A stretch of 34,519 nt of DNA from a virus: positions 1-34,519 of IMG/VR virus record IMGVR_UViG_3300025009_000284; one strand, given 5' to 3'. Made by a program: the position numbers and the translations under genes. Position 1 is the first letter of the stretch, and each line of letters opens with the position of its first letter. Below are positions 16,928 to 24,917 of the stretch, in pieces. The notes beneath the pieces were generated by a model that saw only the letters and a list, made by a program, of their open reading frames with translations, was not told the origin of the DNA and ran no database searches.

Positions 16928-16977
16928 GAATAATTTATATAAATGCTTGATAAAAAGGACTAAAATAAATTGTTATC

Positions 16978-18066
16978 ATGGAAAGATTGATAACAAAAAT
17001 AACCTCCGAGGACCTGAAATCCATCCCTGAGCTGAAAAGGCTGGTTCCTGATGAGGATTTTGTTGGATTAATCAAGGAATCAATGGCCGGTGAGCTATTC
17101 GGTCAGGATGAGGCTCTAACTGCTCTTGCCCGATGTGTAGCCCGACACGAAACAGGACTCTCAGATCCCTCCAGACCACTATCTGTACTATTCTTCTTAG
17201 GACCGACAGGCGTAGGCAAGACTGAAGCTTCCTATGCCTTAGCAGACTTCCTATTCATGGGCAAGAAACAGCCTAAAATAATCAATTGTGCCGAGTTACA
17301 AGATCAGACATCTATTACGAGATTTGTTGGTGCCAGTCCTAACTATGTTGGGTATGGTGATCCTACGATCATTACTCCGAATGATTTAATTGGAAGAAGC
17401 ATAATCGTTTTTGACGAGATTGAGAAAGCCCATCCGGATATATGGAAGCTCCTACTTGGAGTAATGGATACCGGTAAATTGATAGTTAGGGCAGGAAGTA
17501 GATATGGAGCAGAGGAGATAGACCTAGATTTCACCAGCTCATACATCATCTTTACCTCAAATGTAGGAGCTAAGGAGGTCAATAAGAAAAGGGGTAAGTT
17601 GGGATTCATCAAGGAGGAAGAGAAGCAGTCCGGTAATCCAGCGATGGGAGCAGTCCTTGAGAAGTTCTCCAATATCCCTGAGTTCTTAGGTAGGATGGAT
17701 GAGTTTATCGTTTTCAAGCACCTAGACGCAGAATGCTACAAGAAGATAATGTGGAAGTTTATTGCCAGGAAGAATATGGACAACTCTTGTAGGGTAAAGG
17801 GATTCCCATTCTTGACGGTCAGTAGCGAGCTGGCGGATTATCTAACCGACCTGTCGGTAGGTAAGGGTAGCTTTGGAGCCAGAGATATGAAGCATACCCT
17901 AGATGCTACCCTATTCCACTCCCTATCCAATGTAATAGGTAAAGCACCATTGGGATCCTGTGTTGTAGGAGACTTGGAGAACGGAAAAATCATCTTCTAT
18001 GTGCTTGAGCCACCGGTCCCTCAGTTACCAGAAGTCATCCCCCCGGATGAGCCACAAATAGAATGA
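16978..18066 (+). CDS. AAA+ ATPase resembling the second (D2) module of ClpB/ClpA unfoldases
   Basis: The 362-residue protein has Walker A GPTGVGKT (75-82), a pore-loop-like NYVGYGD (122-128) that keeps the aromatic residue used to grip substrate, Walker B IIVFDEIEKAH (142-152), sensor 1 FTSNVGA (192-198), the arginine finger in FLGRMDE (R239) and a sensor-2 type GARDMK in the C-terminal domain. This is one complete Clp-type ring module without the N-domain or first ATPase domain of ClpB. The C-terminus is a Pro/Glu-rich tail. It could unfold or remodel proteins in replication or assembly, or act with a host protease; no tripeptide loop for ClpP docking is evident. It ends in an ATGA overlap with a Cys-rich gene. 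Confidence 0.85.
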   Translation: MERLITKITSEDLKSIPELKRLVPDEDFVGLIKESMAGELFGQDEALTALARCVARHETGLSDPSRPLSVLFFLGPTGVGKTEASYALADFLFMGKKQPKIINCAELQDQTSITRFVGASPNYVGYGDPTIITPNDLIGRSIIVFDEIEKAHPDIWKLLLGVMDTGKLIVRAGSRYGAEEIDLDFTSSYIIFTSNVGAKEVNKKRGKLGFIKEEEKQSGNPAMGAVLEKFSNIPEFLGRMDEFIVFKHLDAECYKKIMWKFIARKNMDNSCRVKGFPFLTVSSELADYLTDLSVGKGSFGARDMKHTLDATLFHSLSNVIGKAPLGSCVVGDLENGKIIFYVLEPPVPQLPEVIPPDEPQIE

Positions 18067-18257
18067 AGGAATGTCTTGGGTGTCTCATTAAGTGCTACAC
18101 CAAAGACGAACAAAACGGAGATTGTTTCACGCTTACCTTTGAGGAAATGGCCGCCATGTTTAAGAATCCAAGTGAAGAGTTGCTGGACCATTTATTGTTG
18201 TTGGAGGGTAAGAGCCGGGAAGATCAGTTAAAGGCTATCGGTAGCATCCTTCTTTGA
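18063..18257 (+). CDS. Small Cys-rich protein coupled to the AAA+ gene
   Basis: The product has 64 residues. The N-terminus reads MKECLGCLIKC and a further Cys follows about 10 residues later (GDCFT), a possible four-cysteine metal site; the rest is helical (LLDHLLLLEGK). It overlaps the AAA+ stop by four bases, so it is probably co-translated and may be an adaptor for the ATPase. Its last 30 bases overlap the convergent minus-strand membrane gene. Function is otherwise unknown. Confidence 0.6.
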   Translation: MKECLGCLIKCYTKDEQNGDCFTLTFEEMAAMFKNPSEELLDHLLLLEGKSREDQLKAIGSILL

Positions 18258-18614
18258 AGCATGGATAAAGAGGAATAAGAGGAATCCGTAGGCGAATAAA
18301 GTTACTGCCGAATTAAATAAGAGGAATCGGGTGTCCACGACCAGAGCGTTACTAACATCGGAGAAAAAGGTAAGAGTGTTGAAGTAAATAAATAACAACT
18401 GATCTATGATTGCCGCCAGTAGAATCACCATCATGGCTATCCGGTAAGGTCTCAGGCCATTGATGAAGTGTAGTTTGTCGATAAAGGTCTTGGTAACAGA
18501 TACCAAGATAAGTATTAGAGGAAATAGGCTTATCAATCTCATGAGGCCGGAAAGGAGTATCGGTAAGTGTCCGTGTTCTATATGAAATATGGCGAGTTCA
18601 ATTATTTGGTTCAT
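18228..18614 (-). CDS. Multi-pass membrane protein of the inverted cassette
   Basis: The product has 128 residues and about four hydrophobic segments: near 18-40 (LPILLSGLMRLISLFPLILIL), 58-76 (IAMMVILLAAIIDQLLFIY), 78-100 and 102-118. The C-terminus is short and polar. Its start lies inside the preceding minus gene, 17 bases before that gene's end. Size and topology would suit a holin or holin-like protein; no family signature is recognised. It runs convergently into the Cys-rich gene. Confidence 0.6.
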   Translation of the reverse strand: MNQIIELAIFHIEHGHLPILLSGLMRLISLFPLILILVSVTKTFIDKLHFINGLRPYRIAMMVILLAAIIDQLLFIYFNTLTFFSDVSNALVVDTRFLLFNSAVTLFAYGFLLFLFIHASKKDATDSL

Positions 18615-18816
18615 TTTTTTCTACTACATCCTTTATACCCTTAATAACAATCTCAACCGATCCGGATTCTATTATGAACTTCAATTCCTGATTGAGCTTC
18701 TGGATTTCGGTTTTCTGTTTATCAAGAGCTTTAGCCGTAGAAAATCTAGCCTCTGCTATGGCCTCATCCAGAGGGTTAGGTTTCCGTTTGAATAATTTGG
18801 TAATGAAGTTACACAT
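18598..18816 (-). CDS. Small charged helical protein of the inverted cassette
   Basis: The 72-residue product starts with MCNFITKLFKRKPNP, an amphipathic basic segment, then a long charged helix (AEARFSTAKALDKQKTEIQKL) and a valine/isoleucine-rich helix near the end. There is no true membrane segment, but the N-terminus could sit on the membrane. It overlaps both neighbours (8 and 17 bases), indicating a single transcript. It could be a spanin- or antiholin-like partner; this is only a contextual guess. Confidence 0.55.
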   Translation of the reverse strand: MCNFITKLFKRKPNPLDEAIAEARFSTAKALDKQKTEIQKLNQELKFIIESGSVEIVIKGIKDVVEKNEPNN

Positions 18817-19042
18817 CTCTTTTTGCTTGTGTTAGTAAATCAAGCATCCTTTGGATAGATATTCGGATCTCTGTTAGAGCTTGGACATTGGACATATTAC
18901 CGTTTTGCCAATCTTTAAGTCTCTCTAGCTTTTCGTTGTTAAGTTGCTTGTACTGGTAAACGACAACTGCTCCCAAGATTACGATTATGGCACCTAAGAG
19001 TCCATTTTGTAAAAGAGTAGATATAGCTGAATCTATGGGCAT
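18809..19042 (-). CDS. Single-pass membrane protein, holin candidate
   Basis: The product has 77 residues with an N-out short tail, one membrane helix near residues 12-30 (NGLLGAIIVILGAVVVYQY) and a charged helical C-terminal part. This is the layout of small phage holins of the BhlA/XhlA type. It is the first gene of a three-gene minus-strand unit in an otherwise plus-strand genome. The start at 19042 is six bases after TAGAAT. Holin function is inferred from topology and context. Confidence 0.6.
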   Translation of the reverse strand: MPIDSAISTLLQNGLLGAIIVILGAVVVYQYKQLNNEKLERLKDWQNGNMSNVQALTEIRISIQRMLDLLTQAKRDV

Positions 19043-19054
19043 AAATCCATTCTA
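19043..19054 (-). promoter_or_regulatory. Candidate -10 box for leaderless start of the inverted cassette
   Basis: On the minus strand TGATAGAAT is followed by six bases (GGATTT) and the ATG. The 15-mer TAGAATGGATTTATG differs by one base from the one before the M23 gene at 9468. TG two bases before the hexamer could serve as an extended -10. Only 35 bases separate it from the divergent nuclease gene. Confidence 0.45.
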
Positions 19055-19077
19055 TCATCTCGATGGTAAGATGAAGA

Positions 19078-19461
19078 GTGATAGAAATAACCTTATCCGA
19101 GTACCGGAAAGTAATTGGCAAGAAAAGTAAGTATGGAGCAAAAATCACCGTTTGTAGGCAGAAACACACCCACGACAGCAAAAAGGAGGCTCTACGATGC
19201 TCTGAGTTGACACTCATGGAGAGAGGCCGATTGATTAGTCATCTAAAACAGCAACCTAAATTCGTTTTACTTAAAGGGTTCTGGTGTAGGCATAATAAGA
19301 TTCGGCCCATCTGTTACTTCGCCGACTTCTCCTACAAGATGAAGGGAGAGCTAATAATTGAGGATGTGAAAGGGAAGAGGACAGCCGTTTACCTGATGAA
19401 GAAGAAGATGTTACTGAATCAGATCAAGAACCGGAAACACACCCGATTCATAGAAACATAG
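19078..19461 (+). CDS. DUF1064-type phage nuclease
   Basis: The 127-residue protein matches the layout of the DUF1064 family: KYGAKITV, then a DSKKEALRCSEL helix, a QPKFVL strand, an YFADFSYK strand and IIEDVKGKRT, followed by a basic helix. The family has a restriction-endonuclease-like fold; E in SKKEA, D in ADF, and E/D-V-K in EDVKG are the likely metal-site residues. It may process branched or concatemeric DNA before packaging, which suits its place just upstream of the terminase genes. A GTG start at 19078 is used; the upstream ATG at 19071 is out of frame. Confidence 0.75.
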   Translation: MIEITLSEYRKVIGKKSKYGAKITVCRQKHTHDSKKEALRCSELTLMERGRLISHLKQQPKFVLLKGFWCRHNKIRPICYFADFSYKMKGELIIEDVKGKRTAVYLMKKKMLLNQIKNRKHTRFIET

Positions 19462-19468
19462 CATAGTC

Positions 19469-19474
19469 TATACT
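19469..19474 (+). promoter_or_regulatory. Candidate -10 box before the terminase genes
   Basis: TATACT at 19469-19474 lies in TATACTTAAAAT, nearly the same as TATACTTAAAAC before the 32180 gene. No convincing -35 is present. A transcript start near 19481 gives an A-rich leader of about 33 bases before ATG 19514. Confidence 0.4.
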
Positions 19475-19513
19475 TAAAATATATTAGTTATCGGAACAAC
19501 CGAAACAAAGAAA

Positions 19514-20020
19514 ATGGCTAACCAAAGGCAAATAATCGCAGTTAAAATATTATCGGAAGTTATCAGAAAATCGAAAGGTCAGAAGGGCGTAACGATGGGA
19601 AAGATACTGAGGGAAGCTGGATATTCAGAAAGTACAGCAGAATCACCATCACAAGTAACAGAAAGTAAGGGCTTTAGGGAAATGTTTGATATATTGATAC
19701 CTGATTCTAAGTTGGCAGAGAAGCATGATGAACTCCTAAACGCAGTTGAGATAGACAGTTACCGGATGGATGCCAAGTTGAGTGATGAAGAGATTGAGAA
19801 GATGGTGGAGGCAACCAAAGGATTCAAAGTCCGGAAGATATTAAGGACCAAGGGAGAGCCGACAGTTCTGGTGTATTTTTGGAGACCGGACAATATGGCA
19901 ATAGATCGAGCCTTGGACAAGGGATACAAGATAAAAGGACACTATGCCGCAGAGAAGCAGGAGATAGAGGGGACTATTACCACCGTCAATGTAGTCAAAT
20001 ATGGAGCCAAAAAGGAGTGA
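19514..20020 (+). CDS. terS: Terminase small subunit
   Basis: The 168-residue protein has the small-terminase pattern GKILREAGYSESTAESPSQVTESKGF near 32-57, with an N-terminal helix-turn-helix-like region that would bind the packaging site. The LIPDSKLAEKHDELLNAVEI stretch that usually follows is also present. The C-terminal part ends in a basic tip. It overlaps the large subunit start by 20 bases. The leader is A-rich without a Shine-Dalgarno. Confidence 0.85.
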   Translation: MANQRQIIAVKILSEVIRKSKGQKGVTMGKILREAGYSESTAESPSQVTESKGFREMFDILIPDSKLAEKHDELLNAVEIDSYRMDAKLSDEEIEKMVEATKGFKVRKILRTKGEPTVLVYFWRPDNMAIDRALDKGYKIKGHYAAEKQEIEGTITTVNVVKYGAKKE

Positions 20021-21326
20021 GATCACCTTACCTTATCAGTTCGAACCAAGAGAATATCAATTACCGGTAGTTGAGGCTTTAGATAATGGATTCAAGAGAG
20101 CGGTATGGGTAGCACACAGGCGTTCCGGTAAGGACAAGACCATGATTAACTTCGTGGCAAAGTCCATGTATGAAAGGGTAGGTGCCTATTATTATGTGTT
20201 CCCGACCTACAAACAGGCCAAGAAGGTTATCTGGAACGGAATGGACCGGAGTGGATTCAAGTTCACAGATCACTTCCCAAAGGAACTAAGACGGCGTACC
20301 GATAATGGGGAGATGCTGATCGAGACAAAGAACAACTCTATATTCCAGTTGATAGGATCAGACCATATTGATTCACTCATGGGAGCCAACCCTGTTGGTG
20401 TTGTTTTTAGTGAGTGGTCCCTTCAGAATCCGGCGGCATGGGATTATCTTCGACCTATCCTAGCCGAGAATGGCGGTTGGGCCGCTTTCATCTACACTCC
20501 TAGAGGAAAGAATCATGGCTGGACCACTCTACAAACTGCCAGAGCCTTTCCGGATCAATGGTATTCACTTGTCTCAACGGTAGAAGATACCAAGGCTATC
20601 CCTTGGGATGTACTGGCACAGGAGCGAGAAGAAATACTCAGGAAGGATCCATCAGGTGCCTTATATGAGCAGGAGTATATGTGTTCATTCGAAGTACCAA
20701 TTCAAGGTTCTTACTATGGTAATCAAATGTTGGATGCGGACAAGGAGGGAAGAATCACCGATGTTCCCTACGATATGAATACTTTTGTGAATACGGCATG
20801 GGATTTAGGTATGGATGATTCAATGACGATCTGGTTCTATCAGGTGGCAGGTAGTGAATATCACCTGATCGATTATATGACCGGCTCCGGAGAGGGAATA
20901 AACTACTACATCTCAGAGTTGAATAAGAAACCCTACATTTACGGAGATCATTACGCACCTCACGATATTAGCGTCAGGGAATTGGGTACCGGCAAGAGCC
21001 GCCTAGAGGTCGCTAAAAGCCTTGGGATAGATTTCAAGGTAGTTCCAATGATGCCGGTGGAGGATGGCGTACAGGCGGTAAGGAACATCCTGAATAGGTG
21101 TTGGTTTGATAAGACAGCTTGTGAGAAGGGAATTGACTGTCTTATGAGCTATCACAAAGAATGGGATGACGATAATCAGGTGTTCAAGTCTCACCCGGAA
21201 CATGATTGGGCCTCACACGGAGCAGATTCTTTCCGGTACTTCGCAGTATCTCAGAGGGATATAATTAATTCCGGACAGGGAAATACAATTACGGCAAAGC
21301 ACAATGACGATCCATATGATAGATAA
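20001..21326 (+). CDS. terL: Terminase large subunit (packaging ATPase-nuclease)
   Basis: The protein has 441 residues. The ATPase half has a Walker A-like AHRRSGKDKT (38-47), a Walker B VGVVFSEW (132-139, with S in place of the usual D before the catalytic E138) and a coupling motif FIYTPRG (163-169). The nuclease half has AWDLGMDD (D268), GDHYAPHD around 315-322 and a final HDWASHGADSFRY, the expected acidic residues of the RNase H-like fold. It cuts and pumps DNA into the prohead through the portal. It starts inside the small-subunit gene. Confidence 0.93.
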   Translation: MEPKRSEITLPYQFEPREYQLPVVEALDNGFKRAVWVAHRRSGKDKTMINFVAKSMYERVGAYYYVFPTYKQAKKVIWNGMDRSGFKFTDHFPKELRRRTDNGEMLIETKNNSIFQLIGSDHIDSLMGANPVGVVFSEWSLQNPAAWDYLRPILAENGGWAAFIYTPRGKNHGWTTLQTARAFPDQWYSLVSTVEDTKAIPWDVLAQEREEILRKDPSGALYEQEYMCSFEVPIQGSYYGNQMLDADKEGRITDVPYDMNTFVNTAWDLGMDDSMTIWFYQVAGSEYHLIDYMTGSGEGINYYISELNKKPYIYGDHYAPHDISVRELGTGKSRLEVAKSLGIDFKVVPMMPVEDGVQAVRNILNRCWFDKTACEKGIDCLMSYHKEWDDDNQVFKSHPEHDWASHGADSFRYFAVSQRDIINSGQGNTITAKHNDDPYDR

Positions 21327-21525
21327 AGAGCAGGAGTTCAAACCATATAAAAAGGAAGAAAAGATAATAGTTACCATCAGTAAAAGAGAGGCGGTCCTTC
21401 TAGACAAGCTCAGGAGATATGCCTATGGGAAGTTCGAGATTCACAAAGCCAATGGTGTACTTATCCGGATAGAGATACGAGACAGCCAACTCATTGAGGA
21501 GGATGCTCCCATCAATTTAGAATAG
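21304..21525 (+). CDS. Small hypothetical protein
   Basis: The product has 73 residues and starts 23 bases before the terminase stop (a second ATG four codons later is possible). It is charged, with one helix (KREAVLLDKLRRYAYGK) and a C-terminal strand and acidic tail. No family is recognised. Position suggests translational coupling to the terminase. Confidence 0.6.
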   Translation: MTIHMIDKEQEFKPYKKEEKIIVTISKREAVLLDKLRRYAYGKFEIHKANGVLIRIEIRDSQLIEEDAPINLE

Positions 21526-21528
21526 ATA

Positions 21529-21540
21529 TATAATGATTTT
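21529..21540 (+). promoter_or_regulatory. Candidate -10 box for leaderless start of the 21541 gene
   Basis: TATAAT at 21529-21534 is followed by six bases (GATTTT) and ATG 21541. No Shine-Dalgarno is present. No -35 consensus is seen. Confidence 0.45.
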
Positions 21541-21891
21541 ATGGATGATAAACCGAATCACAAAGGACTGATGAGGATACTGATGATAATGACCTACAAG
21601 AATTATCCCATCTATGTCAGGATGATCGGTAAGAATATCTTTATGTGGGATGTTATCGCCTCAAACCAGCTTTATTCCTCCTATCTCATCATGGATCCGA
21701 AGAAAGGTTCCAAGGTCCTGAATCAGAAAGAAATAAACGAAGTTACCAAGATGTGCTATGCCGGTGCCGCCGCTACCATAGACACCATTTTGGGTATTGA
21801 AATGTCCGATACCGATAAGCAGATAGTCGGCCAGTTTGAAGAGGCCCGGCAGATGGTTGATTCGGAAAAGGAAGATAAAGTATTAAAGTAA
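21541..21891 (+). CDS. Hypothetical protein upstream of portal
   Basis: The 116-residue protein has a compact N-terminal strand and helix region (ILMIMTYKNYPIYVRM) and a helical C-terminal half. It ends directly at the portal start (stop and ATG are adjacent). No motif allows a function to be assigned. Genes at this position often encode minor head or packaging factors, which is only context. Confidence 0.6.
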   Translation: MDDKPNHKGLMRILMIMTYKNYPIYVRMIGKNIFMWDVIASNQLYSSYLIMDPKKGSKVLNQKEINEVTKMCYAGAAATIDTILGIEMSDTDKQIVGQFEEARQMVDSEKEDKVLK

Positions 21892-23940
21892 ATGCCTAAA
21901 CAAAAAAAATATATAGAAACGGTAGATAGTTCTTACAACAAGGAGATCGTCAAGGATTCCAAGGAAGTATCTGATGAGAAGCAGGAAGAATACTCCGATG
22001 ATGGTACAAAGGGTGTTTACAAAGAAGTTGATCTTGAAGGTTTAGTGTCTCAGGTCCAGCATGAATACGATCTGGCATATAAGCACCAGAAACCGAAGAA
22101 AGATGAATTAGCGGTCCGGTTAAAGCTACTCAATAATCAGAAGAGGGAAAAGGGAGCGGTGGGTGATACGACCATGTTCAGTATCTTTCAAACTGTTCTA
22201 GCCTCACTATATGCCGATAGGCTCATTGTGGACTTCAGAGGTAAAGAAGATGGAGATGAGGACACGGCAGATAACCTAAATGCTTTAGCCAAGGCTGATT
22301 ATGATGACATGGAGAAGGATATTATTGATTACAATTGGGATTGGGATACGCTATTTTGTGGTCGTGGTTTGATTCTAATGGAAGAGTTCATCAGGGATAA
22401 CGATAACAACATCTTTATTCCTCTACCGGAGAACATTGATTTTACTTCGTGGTTGAGAGATCCGGCGGCAAAGTCGGTCAATGGAGACCGTTCCGGTAAG
22501 GGTGCCATGAGGTTTGGAGGCAGGGAGATTAAAGTTAGCAAGGATGAGATGGAGAAGCACCCATCATTCATCAAGAACATCAAGTTTGACGAGATTAAAT
22601 ATGGATCGAGTACCTATTCTTTACTGGAAGATGCCAGAGTTGCCAGAGACAACGCACAGAACAATCAGAGTACCAACAAGGATAGTGAAGCCAATTTGGG
22701 AGTGAATGCCGAGTACGCCATAACAGAATGGTTCACCCATGCCAAGGTAGGTGATGAGGTGAAGAAGGTAAAGGTATGGCTTGCCAATGAAAGAACTAAG
22801 GTAGTCGGTCTCAAGGTCCTGAAGAGAGACTACTGGCCTATTCTTGATAGAGCCTTATACCAAAACAGTAATGATTGGGATGGTACCTCCATTCCGGATC
22901 TTACTGAAGATAAGCAGAGAGCTAGAGCGGTAGCACAGAACTTGGGCATGAGAGCCATGAAAGCCGACCTAGAACCCATGTACATCTACGACACCAACAA
23001 GATCAACAATAAATCGGACCTTGATTTTGACTTCAACAAGTTTGTAGGCATAGACGCTAAGCCCGGAGAATCGGTAAGCAACTCAATCTCACCTCTCAAT
23101 AAGGCTAATCCTAATCTGGCACTACTTCAATTCATCTATGAATCCATTGATATATCAGCTCAGAAAGCCGCCGCAGTACCGGATATCAAGATGGGTATTC
23201 AATCGGAGCAGGATAGACCTCTTGGAGAAACAAACCTAATTTCAAGTAATGTTGATACGAGATTCTCTCTATCAGCCAAGGTATTTGGTTGGTCCGAGAA
23301 AAGATTTTGGGGAATCCATTGGTACAATATGTACAAGGATAATTTCGATGATGAAATTGATGAGAAGGTGGTCAGAGTTGTGGGTGCTTTCGGTGCTAAG
23401 TGGAGACCACTCACCAAGTCGGAGATCATTTGTAGACTAGATCCGGATGTATATATCGAATCAACGGTAGTCAGTAGAGCCAAGGATTTAGAGGACCGGC
23501 AGTTACTTACTCCCTTCTACACTCTCGCCTTATCAGAACCGACAGCCAATCGCAGGTATATTTGGAAGGATTGGGCAAGAGTGAGTGGTATGACTAAGGA
23601 CAAGATTGACCGGTTATTCCCTCCAACGGTAGATGAGCGTATTGCCGAACAGCAGAATGATTTATTGAATCAGGACAAGACGGCACCGGTGTTACCGGAA
23701 GATGACCATATGGTTCACTTGGAGATTCACGCTATGGCAAAAGAGACAGATGCTTCAAAGGCCCATATCAAAACTCACATAGAGGCTTTAAGTATCAAGA
23801 AAACCAGACCTGAGCTATTCCCGGTAGATCAGACACAAACTGATATGAATTCTGAAGGACAGCAGAAGGAAATGATGCCCGGAATAAAGGCTCAACCCAT
23901 GAGACCTATCACTCCTAGCATGACTAGCGGACAAAGATGA
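21892..23940 (+). CDS. Portal protein (probable)
   Basis: The product has 682 residues and lies between terminase and scaffold/capsid, the position and size of podovirus-type portals. The N-terminal 45 residues are a charged extension. The core has long helices and a stretch around WDTLFCGRGLILMEEFIR typical of portal clip and wing regions. The C-terminal 80 residues are Gln/Met/Pro-rich and flexible. No catalytic motif is present. The call rests mainly on synteny, length and overall character. It ends in an ATGA overlap with the next gene. Confidence 0.75.
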   Translation: MPKQKKYIETVDSSYNKEIVKDSKEVSDEKQEEYSDDGTKGVYKEVDLEGLVSQVQHEYDLAYKHQKPKKDELAVRLKLLNNQKREKGAVGDTTMFSIFQTVLASLYADRLIVDFRGKEDGDEDTADNLNALAKADYDDMEKDIIDYNWDWDTLFCGRGLILMEEFIRDNDNNIFIPLPENIDFTSWLRDPAAKSVNGDRSGKGAMRFGGREIKVSKDEMEKHPSFIKNIKFDEIKYGSSTYSLLEDARVARDNAQNNQSTNKDSEANLGVNAEYAITEWFTHAKVGDEVKKVKVWLANERTKVVGLKVLKRDYWPILDRALYQNSNDWDGTSIPDLTEDKQRARAVAQNLGMRAMKADLEPMYIYDTNKINNKSDLDFDFNKFVGIDAKPGESVSNSISPLNKANPNLALLQFIYESIDISAQKAAAVPDIKMGIQSEQDRPLGETNLISSNVDTRFSLSAKVFGWSEKRFWGIHWYNMYKDNFDDEIDEKVVRVVGAFGAKWRPLTKSEIICRLDPDVYIESTVVSRAKDLEDRQLLTPFYTLALSEPTANRRYIWKDWARVSGMTKDKIDRLFPPTVDERIAEQQNDLLNQDKTAPVLPEDDHMVHLEIHAMAKETDASKAHIKTHIEALSIKKTRPELFPVDQTQTDMNSEGQQKEMMPGIKAQPMRPITPSMTSGQR

Positions 23941-24263
23941 ACAGACTATTAGACTTTTCTACACCACAGTTGAAAGAAGAAGCCATGGCAGACTTCAAAA
24001 GTTTGCTGGTCCATCCGGGTTGGATAAGATTCAAAGCGATCATGGAAGAGAATATCGAAAAGGTGAAGCAACAGATACTTTCCGGATCGATAATCGATGA
24101 GGACTTGGATACCATAAAACGCCTCAGAGACCGTTTAAGGGTACATACAGAGGCGAAAGATACTCCGGAAACCATGATAAATAGGCTCCAACCGCCTACC
24201 GAGACCATAAACACCCAAGATGATCCCTACGATGTCGTAGAAACAGAGGAACCAAAATCGTGA
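23937..24263 (+). CDS. Hypothetical head-assembly-region protein
   Basis: The product has 108 residues, mostly helical (WIRFKAIMEENIEKVKQQIL; DLDTIKRLRDRLRVHTEA), with a Thr/Asp/Glu-rich C-terminus. It overlaps the portal stop by four bases. A small helical protein between portal and scaffold is common in this phage type; its function here is unknown. Confidence 0.6.
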   Translation: MNRLLDFSTPQLKEEAMADFKSLLVHPGWIRFKAIMEENIEKVKQQILSGSIIDEDLDTIKRLRDRLRVHTEAKDTPETMINRLQPPTETINTQDDPYDVVETEEPKS

Positions 24264-24308
24264 TACTATAAATTATTATTATTACCGGAAAAACCGGATA
24301 TAAAACAT

Positions 24309-24899
24309 ATGCCAGAACCAATAGAAAAAGAGGTTGTTGAGGAAGAAGTAAAAGAGGTTGTTGAGGAAGAAGTAAAAGAGGAAGTACCAACAGAAGAGCC
24401 GGACAAGGAGGAAGAATCACCAGAGGAGGAATCGGATGAGTTTGATGAATCCAATATTGATGAGGATGTGAAGAATTACAAGCCGGAACCCAAGGCGGCA
24501 GAGGATGATGAGGAAATTGATGAGGATGATAAGAAGCGTATCGAGAAGATCGTAGAAAAGAAATACGGTGGTGATATTGAGGCCATGAAGAAGCAGACAG
24601 CCATTACCACTTACTTTTCAGAGCATCCGGAGTATTCCAAATATAAGGGTGCGGCCATGAAATACATGGACCATCCTACCTATTCCGGCATTCCTATTCA
24701 CAATATCGTAGCCATTGTTGCTTCGAAAGACATGATGAAGATAGGTGCGGCTAAAGAGAGAGAGGCACAGAAGAGAGTGGCAGAAACAAAGGTCCCCGGA
24801 AAGACCGTCAGGAAGCCGTCAGGAGGCGGTACGGATTGGTCCAAGGCTACCAAGGAGGAACTAGAGGCACAGAAAGCCAAGATTTACGGAAGAGAATAA
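24309..24899 (+). CDS. Scaffold-like acidic protein
   Basis: The 196-residue protein has a very acidic N-terminal half built on repeats of the type VVEEEVKE, then a long helical region (KKRIEKIVEKKYGGDIEAMKK) and a basic C-terminal end (KKVPGKTVRK-like; PSGGGTDWSKAT). This low-complexity acidic and helical character, together with its place between portal and major capsid, is typical of internal scaffolding proteins. The tandem DNA repeat at 24327-24374 encodes part of the acidic region. Leader: AT-rich, with a CCGG-AAAAA-CCGG mini-hairpin at 24285-24297. Confidence 0.65.
   Translation: MPEPIEKEVVEEEVKEVVEEEVKEEVPTEEPDKEEESPEEESDEFDESNIDEDVKNYKPEPKAAEDDEEIDEDDKKRIEKIVEKKYGGDIEAMKKQTAITTYFSEHPEYSKYKGAAMKYMDHPTYSGIPIHNIVAIVASKDMMKIGAAKEREAQKRVAETKVPGKTVRKPSGGGTDWSKATKEELEAQKAKIYGRE
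24327..24374 (+). repeat. Perfect 24-base tandem duplication in the scaffold gene
   Basis: Two identical 24-base units beginning AAAGAGGTTGTTGAGG occupy 24327-24350 and 24351-24374, with half a unit following. Each encodes eight residues, so the frame is kept. Copy number is likely to vary among relatives. Confidence 0.85.
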
Positions 24900-24917
24900 T
24901 TATTAAATATAAAAACT

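Larger units (their letters stand above)
14897..16930. other. Compositionally distinct block (no CCGG), candidate acquired module
   Basis: Between 14865 and 17085 no CCGG was found by eye, whereas about 14 occur in the 1.5 kb to the left and about six per kb elsewhere. The change falls at the gene junction 14896/14899. The genes inside use CCA and TCT/TCA style words where neighbours use CCG. The right limit is uncertain, between 16400 and 16970. Confidence 0.55.

Noticed and set aside
16947-16976. TTGATA with TGTTAT as a promoter for the AAA+ gene
   Set aside because: The -10 would end only one base before the start codon, too close for any transcript start upstream of the gene.
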